NCBI GenBank assembly: GCA_028713555.1
Contig: JAQTOA010000008.1
Location: forward strand, 83,413-147,412
DNA from: Sterolibacterium sp.
GTDB lineage: Bacteria; Pseudomonadota; Gammaproteobacteria; Burkholderiales; Rhodocyclaceae
Direction: 5' to 3'
Length of the DNA stretch: 64,000 bases
Made by a program: the position numbers and the translations under genes. Below, piece by piece: positions 57,545 to 64,000 of the stretch. Within the stretch, counting starts at the first letter, position 1, and each line of letters starts with the position of its first letter. The notes under the pieces are model-generated. The model was not told where the DNA came from and did not search any database. It saw nothing but the letters and a program-made list of their open reading frames with translations.

Positions 57545-59278
57545 TCAGCCCCTGATGATCCGTGGCAGCAACATCTGGTGGCGCGGGCAGGTGGATTTTG
57601 GATTCTGGTAGACACTGCCAGCGAACGCCTTCAGATAGCCGCGTAGCGCTTTCAGATCGACGATCTCATCGACGAAGCCGTGGCGTGCGCAGTAGGCCGG
57701 TCGTGAGGTGTCAAAGTATTTCTGGGCGATTTCATTCATTTTCTCGGCGAGGGGCTCCAACGGTTTGCCGGAGTCCTTTTCCTTTACCGCGCGCCGGGCA
57801 TAGGTTGCCACGGCCGCCGTTTCACCATGCATGACGTAGATTTCGGTGGCGGCGGTGCCGAGGGTGAAAGCGTTCTGCCGATTGGCATTGGGGCCGCCCA
57901 TGATGTAGTGTGCCGCTGCGCTGCCTTTTCTGAGCACTACCAACATCATCGGCACATCGACCTGCTGGATCGAATAGATAAGCGTTGAACCCAGACCAAG
58001 CAATTCGGCTTTTTCTGCGGCATCGCCGACATCGATGCCGCTGGTGTCCTGAAACCAGATTACCGGGATCCGGTCACGACCGCAATGGGTCACGAATTCG
58101 TTCATCTTGATCAGTCCCTGGCGGTAAAGTTTGCCGCCAATGCCAGGGTAATCTGCGTATTCAGGATAACCCTTCGGCAGCATACCCTGCCGGTTGCCGA
58201 TCACGCCGACCAGCATGCCGTCAAGCTTGACGAGTCCGGCGTAAATCTCCGGCCCGTAGTCAGGGCGAAATTCCATGTGCTCGCTACCATCCACCACGCG
58301 TGCCAGGATGTCTTCGAAGATGTAGGTCTCTTTTTGGTTGAACGGCAACAGATGATAGAGATCCTCGGTGGGGAGAATAGGCTCGGCTGGTTCGGCTACC
58401 CTGAAAAACATCGGATCGTAGGCCGGGATTGCTCGCATGTAGGTCTTGATACCGTCCAGAACGCCCTTTTCCTCGTCGCATACGTGCGTGAAAAAACCGG
58501 TATCGTCGTAATGAGTCTCGACCCGACCTGGCGGGCGTTCTTTAAGGTCGCGGGTGACGGCGATCAGTTGTTCCAGTCCTTCCACATCGAATCCTCCCCT
58601 GGGCGACATGCCGGAGACGATGCCCGCGCCACCGACAGCGATGTTCGCATCCTTGTGCGCAATTAGGATGGTCGGGGTGATACCCTGATAACCTCCGCCA
58701 GCCGGGTTGGTGCCATAGATGCCTGCCAAGACGGGAATGCCCATCTGCTCCAATTCGGCATGGCGGTAAAACGGGGTACCGGAGCTGCGGCGTCCGGCGT
58801 AGAACTTCTCCTGATCGGGCAGTTTCACTCCACTGCAGTTCACCAGCCAGACCAGAGGGATGTTCAGGCGCTTGGCCAGGTTCGTAACGCGCAGGATATT
58901 TTCGGGCTGACCTGCGATCCAGGCGCCGGCAAGAAGCTTGTTGTCAAATCCGATGATTACCGCCCAACGCCCGCAGATCTTTCCCAGGCCGTCGACCACA
59001 TTGGTCGTGCCCTCTTCGTTTTCCTCTGGGTTGTAAAGGCTGTGCAGCGGCTGCCAAGTGCCGGGATCGACCAAGTATTCGAGCCGCTGCCAAACGGTCA
59101 GCGTGCCACGTTCGTTGATCTTGGCCGCGGGAATTCCGACGTCTTCCTTCGCTTTCTTAAGAGCCGCAATCTCAGCCTCGACGGCTTCGATCTTGGCCCG
59201 GCTTTCCTGCGATCGTGCGATGCGGTTTTCTTTCAATGCCTTGCCAAAAGTGGGCATTTTCTCAAAATACGGTCTCAT
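57545..59278 (-). CDS. gcdA: Glutaconyl-CoA decarboxylase alpha subunit-like carboxyltransferase
   Basis: 577 residues with two crotonase-like carboxyltransferase halves. GTNPAGGGYQGITPTILIAH and VGGAGIVSGMSPRGGFDVEG are in the first, and GLGSTLIYSIQQVDVPMML and GSAAAHYIMGGPNANRQNAF in the second. Length and motifs match GcdA, which moves CO2 from glutaconyl-CoA to the biotin carrier, giving crotonyl-CoA. It is the last of three minus-strand genes (carrier, dehydrogenase, carboxyltransferase). No membrane GcdB pump subunit lies in this window. Another acyl-CoA carboxylase is the alternative. Confidence 0.85.
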   Translation of the reverse strand: MRPYFEKMPTFGKALKENRIARSQESRAKIEAVEAEIAALKKAKEDVGIPAAKINERGTLTVWQRLEYLVDPGTWQPLHSLYNPEENEEGTTNVVDGLGKICGRWAVIIGFDNKLLAGAWIAGQPENILRVTNLAKRLNIPLVWLVNCSGVKLPDQEKFYAGRRSSGTPFYRHAELEQMGIPVLAGIYGTNPAGGGYQGITPTILIAHKDANIAVGGAGIVSGMSPRGGFDVEGLEQLIAVTRDLKERPPGRVETHYDDTGFFTHVCDEEKGVLDGIKTYMRAIPAYDPMFFRVAEPAEPILPTEDLYHLLPFNQKETYIFEDILARVVDGSEHMEFRPDYGPEIYAGLVKLDGMLVGVIGNRQGMLPKGYPEYADYPGIGGKLYRQGLIKMNEFVTHCGRDRIPVIWFQDTSGIDVGDAAEKAELLGLGSTLIYSIQQVDVPMMLVVLRKGSAAAHYIMGGPNANRQNAFTLGTAATEIYVMHGETAAVATYARRAVKEKDSGKPLEPLAEKMNEIAQKYFDTSRPAYCARHGFVDEIVDLKALRGYLKAFAGSVYQNPKSTCPRHQMLLPRIIRG

Positions 59279-59363
59279 TTCTCTTTCCCTCTAAAATCCG
59301 TAGCGATACCAGTGAAAAGGGAGCAGGGCATGTCTGCCCTGTCCCCTCCTGATCCCCTGTTTC

Positions 59364-60524
59364 CTATTCGCGATTGGGAGTGAAGCCCAGCGCCATGCCA
59401 GAGATGATGACCTTCTGGATGTTCGAGGTGCCTTCCACGACCTGCAGCGACTTGGCATCACGGTAGAAGCGTTCAGCCGGATACTCGGTGGAAAATCCAT
59501 ACGAGCCATAAATCTTCATGCACTCATTGGCAGCGTGCACCGCCGCCTCGGAAGCCGCATACTTGGCGACCGATGTTTCGTACTGGTTCGGCTTACCCTG
59601 ATCCTTCAGCCATGCAGCACGGTATACGAGCATTTGCGCGGCCTGGTGCTCGACCACCATCTCCGCGATCTGCGCCTGAATCATCTGATGTTGCGAGATC
59701 GGTTTGCCAAACTGGGTGCGCTCATTGGCGTACTGGATGGCCAGATCCAGCGCTCCCCCGGCGACGCCCAGTGCCCCGGCCGCGCAGCCCAGCCGGGTTT
59801 GATTCAGTTGCCACATGCAGATGCGGAATCCGTCGCCGGGTTTACCGAGCACGTTTTCCTTGGGTACCTTCATCCCGTCGAAAGCGAACTCGCCCGTCGG
59901 AGCGCATTTCAGGCCAAGTTTGGTCTCAATGGCGCGGGCGCTGCAGCCTGCCATCTTCTTCGGTTCGATGATGAAGGCCGTGATACCCTTGTTTCCTTGG
60001 GTCTTGTCGGTATAGGCGTAGAGCAGACCGGCATCACCAAAATGTGCCTGCGAGATCCACATTTTGGAGCCGTGAATCTCCCAATGGTCACCCTTGTCGA
60101 TGGCATGGGTCTTCATGCTGGAAACATCCGAGCCGGTATTGGATTCGGTCATGGCGAAGAAACCGAGCTGCGTGCCAGCTACCCAACCGGGGATGTACTT
60201 TTTCTTTTGCGTCGCGTTGCCAAATTTATTTACGGTCAGTGAAGGTCCGAGGTTCTGCATATTGAACGGCACACGCCAGGATGCTGAGACCCTGGCGATC
60301 TGCTCGGCCATCAACACCGATTCCGCAAATCCCATACCGCTGCCACCCAGTTCTTCGGGCAGGGCGCAGGAGAAAAATCCCAGTTCACCCATCTTGGCGA
60401 CCCGCTCGGGGCGAAACTCGTGCTTGCGTTCTTCCTCTTCGAGCGTCGGCGTAATCTCCTCCGCAGCGAAGCGCCGCGCCGTATCCTGGATTAATCGCTG
60501 TTCTTCAGTCAATTCAAAATTCAT
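59364..60524 (-). CDS. Acyl-CoA dehydrogenase (possible non-decarboxylating glutaryl-CoA type)
   Basis: This 386-residue flavoprotein begins MNFELTEEQRLIQDTARRFA and has FAMTESNTGSDVSSM, a WISQAHFGDAGLLYAYTD substrate loop and KSLQVVEGTSNIQKVIISG with the usual base Glu. It lies between the biotin carrier and the GcdA-like gene on one strand. That context suggests it supplies glutaconyl-CoA to the decarboxylase, as in bacteria that split oxidation and decarboxylation. Sequence alone does not settle substrate; other short-chain acyl-CoAs remain possible. Confidence 0.82.
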   Translation of the reverse strand: MNFELTEEQRLIQDTARRFAAEEITPTLEEEERKHEFRPERVAKMGELGFFSCALPEELGGSGMGFAESVLMAEQIARVSASWRVPFNMQNLGPSLTVNKFGNATQKKKYIPGWVAGTQLGFFAMTESNTGSDVSSMKTHAIDKGDHWEIHGSKMWISQAHFGDAGLLYAYTDKTQGNKGITAFIIEPKKMAGCSARAIETKLGLKCAPTGEFAFDGMKVPKENVLGKPGDGFRICMWQLNQTRLGCAAGALGVAGGALDLAIQYANERTQFGKPISQHQMIQAQIAEMVVEHQAAQMLVYRAAWLKDQGKPNQYETSVAKYAASEAAVHAANECMKIYGSYGFSTEYPAERFYRDAKSLQVVEGTSNIQKVIISGMALGFTPNRE

Positions 60525-60564
60525 CGTTATCTCGTTTCAGTCTAAGTTGATTTAAAAACCTGAG

Positions 60565-60777
60565 TCATTCGATTACCAGGAGGACGGCTTCCTCCTCGAC
60601 GCTGTCGCCCTTATTCACCTTGACTTCCTTAACTGTGCCGCTGCAGGTTGCATACACGGTGTTTTCCATCTTCAGTGCCTCGATAATAAGGAGTTCGTCG
60701 TCTTCCTCGACGGTTTCACCGGGCGAGACAAGTATGTCTACAATTTTCCCCGTTAGCGGAGCCAGAACTTCTGCCAT
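60565..60777 (-). CDS. Biotin carrier protein (biotinyl domain)
   Basis: This 70-residue domain-size protein starts at ATG 60777 and contains LLIIEALKMENTVYA with the biotin-accepting Lys36 (ALKM in place of the common AMKM). The whole protein is one biotinyl/lipoyl hammerhead fold (APLTGKIVDILVSPGETVEE). It is the first gene of the carrier-dehydrogenase-carboxyltransferase unit and would shuttle CO2 from the GcdA-like subunit to a membrane pump. The missing Pro/Ala linker makes it shorter than clostridial GcdC. Confidence 0.88.
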   Translation of the reverse strand: MAEVLAPLTGKIVDILVSPGETVEEDDELLIIEALKMENTVYATCSGTVKEVKVNKGDSVEEEAVLLVIE

Positions 60778-61119
60778 AATTTTCCCCTTTTGATATGAAA
60801 TATTATAAAAAGTACAGCGCGACATGATGATCCAAATTGGTACTGCACAGCGATTACTAAACTCGTCAAATCCGGACTAATCCTCGGCGATGGGCAAAAA
60901 ATCCTCAACTCTGCCGCGACTGGCGAACAACAACAAATAGCCATCACGGAAGGTCAAGTCCGGCATTTTGACCGGATTGTTTACTGTGACAGACTGGTCG
61001 CTTGAGAGTACCCGGCAAACGGGGCATTATATTGCGTGCAAGTCAATTCTGTGAATAGCCGACGCAGTATCCAAAGATGTACCTTATGCGGCACGCGCTG
61101 GTCATAATTTCATACTGGT
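60778..61119. other. Intergenic stretch with a possible short coding remnant
   Basis: These 340 bases lie between the carrier gene and gspN. On the minus strand a 29-codon frame (60966 to 60877) encodes MPDLTFRDGYLLLFASRGRV and VEDFLPIAED before a stop, with an open but start-less extension upstream to about 61014. It reads like the C-terminus of a real protein. No ribosome site is clear, so it is not listed as a gene. Confidence 0.4.
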
Positions 61120-61896
61120 CTATTGGTTTGCGCCAGCCTCACGATAATCGATCAGATATTTACCAGGTATTGCCGTACGCCGACCAAGCGTGTTCAGCAT
61201 GGCGTCGAGGGTTGCCGCGTTGGGCTCCGTAGCAGCAGCCTCGCCCTTGAAGCGCAAGCCGCGAGCGGCAATTTCGCCGCTGCCGTTGATTTGTAGTCGA
61301 CCGCGCAGGGTAGCGAGGTTGATGCGCAATGCCTGGTTTTCGCCGACCAGGCGAAAGCGATAATCGCCGAGTTTGTTGCCTGGAACTTCGTCGACTTCAG
61401 CGTCGTTCCAAAGCAGTTCGATCTCACCTGCGCAAAAATAATTGTTCCAGGCGCAGCGGAAAGCGTTGCTGCGCAGGTGCACGCTTCCTCCCCAGCTATA
61501 GCGGCCCAGTGCGCCAGGAAGCAGCACCAGAAGCACCGGCGCCGGCAGTGTGGCATCAAGCTGTTCGATGGATAGACCCTCCGTCGTGACAGCAATCAGT
61601 GAACTGCCCTGTTCGAAAGTGGTATCGACGCCAACGCGACCTCGCCAGAGTTCGCTCCAGCGTAGTTGCCAGCGGATATTCTGGGCAATATGCCAGGAAG
61701 CACTGTCGCCAGCGCGTGCCAAGAGCATGCCATTGCCATTCCAGATACTGCCTTCCGCGCCGGCGAGCCGCCAGTGGCCGCTGCTGGCACGTTCAACCCA
61801 AGGCGCCAGAGCGGTAGCCGGCCAGAGAATGACTGCTGCAAGCAGAAAGAACACGACCAGCAGCGTGAAACCGACCAGCCGCAAGCGCATAGGCAT
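61120..61896 (-). CDS. gspN: Type II secretion protein N
   Basis: 258 residues with one N-terminal membrane helix (about 5-27, VGFTLLVVFFLLAAVILWPA), then a periplasmic beta-rich domain with GHWRLAGAEGSIWNGNG and LPGALGRYSWGGSVHL, typical of GspN. It assists assembly of the type II machine at the inner membrane. The start overlaps the gspM stop at one base (61896). It ends the visible gsp operon. Confidence 0.85.
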   Translation of the reverse strand: MPMRLRLVGFTLLVVFFLLAAVILWPATALAPWVERASSGHWRLAGAEGSIWNGNGMLLARAGDSASWHIAQNIRWQLRWSELWRGRVGVDTTFEQGSSLIAVTTEGLSIEQLDATLPAPVLLVLLPGALGRYSWGGSVHLRSNAFRCAWNNYFCAGEIELLWNDAEVDEVPGNKLGDYRFRLVGENQALRINLATLRGRLQINGSGEIAARGLRFKGEAAATEPNAATLDAMLNTLGRRTAIPGKYLIDYREAGANQ

Positions 61897-62435
61897 CAGG
61901 ACGGTTCAGGCAGGGCGAACGAGGCATCGACCCGGACCATGCCGGGAAGGTCGCCTGTTCCCTCCACGCCGTCGATACGGCAACTGACCAGGCGCAACCG
62001 GGCATCCCGTTGCAGTTGGGCGACCCATTCGAGCCAGCGATCGAACGGCAGGTTGGCGCGCACATGGATTTGCCGCGCTCCTTCAAGTTGCAGTTGCGCC
62101 GGCGCCAGCGCCAGACCCGTGTTGCGTGCCACCAGCGTGGCCGCTGCCAGCAATGCCGGTCCTTCCTGCGCCGCAGGACCGACCGGCTGCGCCAGCAGTT
62201 GCCGGACTTCCCCGGCCTGGCGTTGCAGGACCTCGGCCTGTTGCTTTAGCTGCGGCATCTGCCGGTGCAGGCGGGCGCGGGCGGTGTGCGCCGACCACAG
62301 GCCCTGGGCCAGCAGCGCGCAACCGAGGAAAGCCGCCAGTACCGTCAGGAACCGGCGTTCGCGCGGCGCTCGGGCCACCCACCAGGCCCGCAGCGACGTG
62401 AATTGTTCGCGAAGCGGGTTAAGCCAGGCGCTCAT
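61896..62435 (-). CDS. gspM: Type II secretion protein M
   Basis: 179 residues: a short cytoplasmic N-terminus, one membrane helix (about 28-47, FLTVLAAFLGCALLAQGLW), then a coiled coil and a ferredoxin-like periplasmic domain (about 85-175). It partners GspL in the inner-membrane platform. It overlaps gspL by four bases and touches gspN, showing translational coupling. Confidence 0.85.
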   Translation of the reverse strand: MSAWLNPLREQFTSLRAWWVARAPRERRFLTVLAAFLGCALLAQGLWSAHTARARLHRQMPQLKQQAEVLQRQAGEVRQLLAQPVGPAAQEGPALLAAATLVARNTGLALAPAQLQLEGARQIHVRANLPFDRWLEWVAQLQRDARLRLVSCRIDGVEGTGDLPGMVRVDASFALPEPS

Positions 62436-63673
62436 GGCATGCCCCGCAGGGCAAAGACGGCTTCGATGCCGCCGCTGATCGGCTTCGCGTCGCGCAGAGT
62501 CGCCGTCAATCCCCGGCTCGCCAGGGTCTTGCGCAGTTGTTCGGCCACATTGCTGTCCGTCAGCTGCAGGGTGAGTTCAAGCCGGCCGTCTTCATAGCCC
62601 AGGCCGCGCAGTTTGCCTTGCGCGCCGAGCGCCTCGGTGGCCGCGGCGAGCAAGGGCATGAAGTCGGTGCTGCCAAGTTGCCCGCGCGCGCGCCGCAACT
62701 GGTCGTTCAAGCGTTGCATTTGCAGCGGCGGATCGACGATGGTCTGGGCTTGCGGATAGGCGGCACGAAAGCTCTCCGTCATCTGCTGGCGCAAGTCCTG
62801 GCTTTGCTGGTTGAGCCAGAACCATTCGCCAAAACTGAACAGGCAGTAGACCGCCAGCGCCGTGGCGCCCAGCCAGAGCGCCGGCTTGAAGCTTCGCCAG
62901 CCGGCATTGGGCGCGCGCGGCGGGGCAAATTCGCCGCTGAGCAGGTTGCAGGCGGCGTGGGTCGGGTGGTCGCGCCAGGCATATTCCCCGGCCTGGCGTA
63001 CCGGCACCCCCAGGGCCGCTTGCCAGGCCGTGGCGGCAGCGGGATCGAAGGCTTCGGTTTGAGTGCGGGCGCTATAGACTTCGATGCCCGGTGGCGGGCG
63101 GTCCTGGGCCGCTTGCAGAGCCAGGCGCAGTTCGAGCGGCGCCTGGCAAACGTCGCTCAGGTCGAAGGCGAAGCCTTCTTCTCTGCCTACCCGGGCAAAA
63201 CCCGTGGCGTTGTCGCTGCGCAGGCAGACGCTCCAGCCACCGGTGGCTGACCAGGGCGCCAGTTGTAATTCGCTGATGGCGCGTTGCGGCTGGCGTTGCA
63301 GGGTGCCCAGGGTGGCTAGCAGACTCTTGAGGCGGCTGCGGGCGATCACCCAAATCGGGGTTGGTGCGCCGCTTTCGGCTTCGCTGCTGACCACAAAATG
63401 CTCGGCTTCGGCATCATTGATCAGCAGATCTTCGAGGGCATAGGCGATCACTTCGGCCGGACGCGAGCGGGCGCCCTTGGGCAGTTGCGCCTGAAGAACC
63501 AGGCATTGCTCGGCGCCAAGCACCACTTCGCAGCTTTCCGCCGCCGGCCAGTGGCGCGGTTCGCTGTGCCCACGCTGGAGCAGATTCCCCTGCTCGTTCA
63601 CCAGCGCCCATTCGCAGGCCGCATCCTGCCCCGGCCAGGCCGCTGTGATCAGTACGCGCAGGCTCAGACTCAT
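62432..63673 (-). CDS. gspL: Type II secretion protein L
   Basis: 413 residues. The cytoplasmic actin-like N-terminal part (about 1-245; EVVLGAEQCLVLQAQLPKGA) binds the GspE ATPase. A membrane helix at about 272-292 (ALWLGATALAVYCLFSFGEW) leads to a coiled coil and a ferredoxin-like periplasmic domain (about 325-413, LRGLGYEDGRLELTLQL). The length is normal. The stop overlaps the gspM start. Confidence 0.88.
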   Translation of the reverse strand: MSLSLRVLITAAWPGQDAACEWALVNEQGNLLQRGHSEPRHWPAAESCEVVLGAEQCLVLQAQLPKGARSRPAEVIAYALEDLLINDAEAEHFVVSSEAESGAPTPIWVIARSRLKSLLATLGTLQRQPQRAISELQLAPWSATGGWSVCLRSDNATGFARVGREEGFAFDLSDVCQAPLELRLALQAAQDRPPPGIEVYSARTQTEAFDPAAATAWQAALGVPVRQAGEYAWRDHPTHAACNLLSGEFAPPRAPNAGWRSFKPALWLGATALAVYCLFSFGEWFWLNQQSQDLRQQMTESFRAAYPQAQTIVDPPLQMQRLNDQLRRARGQLGSTDFMPLLAAATEALGAQGKLRGLGYEDGRLELTLQLTDSNVAEQLRKTLASRGLTATLRDAKPISGGIEAVFALRGMP

Positions 63674-63837
63674 TCGAATTTCACCCAGACTAGTGCCGGC
63701 CAGGCGGTTTGACGGGTATTCATTGAGGGTAAACCGGGGAGGACGGCAGAAAGCACAATAGCGCTGGAGATGTTGTGGTTGAGCGGATTATAGCCCGGAA
63801 GAACGCTGGTATAGCACCCAGTTCTGGCCGTTGGTGA

Positions 63838-64000
63838 TCACAGCGACCAGTTGCCGACGTCGGCATCGAAGGTTTCGCCGCCTGGGGCGCCGTCGGCGCC
63901 ATAGCTGAAGATATCGATTTCGCCATGCAAGCCGGGGTTGAGGTACTGGTAGGGTTTGCCCCAAGGATCGAGGGGCAAGCGCTCGACATAACCGCCGCTC
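63838..64000 (-). CDS. gspG: Major type II pseudopilin GspG, C-terminal end (partial)
   Basis: The minus strand is open from the window edge to a stop at 63838-63840 and encodes LPLDPWGKPYQYLNPGLHGE, then IDIFSYGADGAPGGE and VGNWSL. The DPWGxPYxY...G...IxSxGxDGxxGG pattern is the calcium-binding C-terminus of GspG. The N-terminal prepilin helix lies outside. No gspH, I, J or K fits between it and gspL (165 bases). Confidence 0.9.
   Translation of the reverse strand, partial: SGGYVERLPLDPWGKPYQYLNPGLHGEIDIFSYGADGAPGGETFDADVGNWSL

Overview
The window looks like a chromosomal segment of a betaproteobacterium, probably of the Rhodocyclales/Sterolibacterium type. This is inferred from its GC-rich codon use, the tig-clpP-clpX-lon-hupB-tRNA-Val block, a single-chain PurL, and a glutaryl-CoA/glutaconyl-CoA cluster of the kind seen in anaerobic aromatic degraders. 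No 16S rRNA is present to confirm it.

Layout. 1-1263: 3' end of a GH94 cyclic beta-glucan synthase type protein. 1415-8318: three consecutive signalling proteins (giant hybrid kinase, REC-HD-GYP, double-REC kinase) that share closely related receiver domains and partly duplicated leaders. 8580-12000: a small secreted protein, gene debris with an IS5-type transposase remnant, the NAD(P)HX repair enzyme and a small acidic protein. 12300-25479: a mostly + strand accessory run: kinase/ATPase, CHASE2 adenylate cyclase, FecR-like protein, CsgG-like/DUF4384 protein, several small secreted proteins, an HExxH protein, three small repeat proteins, an OmpA-type anchor, a second FecR-like protein, an autotransporter beta-barrel and a lipoprotein hydrolase. 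25550-28404: an orphan gene and an antisense TPR-glycosyltransferase. 28539-40233: a secreted caspase-like protein, a barrel/lipoprotein pair on the minus strand, and a two-partner secretion system whose 1795-residue TpsA ends in a TolA-like helix and a caspase-like domain. 40423-40983: an internally deleted integrase beside tRNA-Val. 41034-55118: housekeeping genes (HU, Lon, ClpXP, trigger factor, PurL, parvulin, U32 peptidase, nitroreductase). 55150-60777: LysR regulator, glutaryl-CoA dehydrogenase, GcdA-type carboxyltransferase, acyl-CoA dehydrogenase and biotin carrier. 61120-64000: type II secretion genes N, M, L and the end of G.

Two accessory systems stand out. The first (about 15.8-22.6 kb) combines a CsgG-like protein, an OmpA peptidoglycan anchor and tiny secreted proteins with 35-37-residue Asn/Gly/Gln repeats, in a tightly overlapping operon. 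It resembles a curli/holdfast-like fibre system in logic but matches none that I can name. The second (28.5-40.2 kb) exports a haemagglutinin-type adhesin with a caspase-like domain at its far C-terminus, and a stand-alone secreted caspase-like paralogue nearby shares the same short pre-caspase motif. The CHASE2 cyclase and FecR-like genes upstream may be the sensing side of this surface programme; that link is inference from gene order only.
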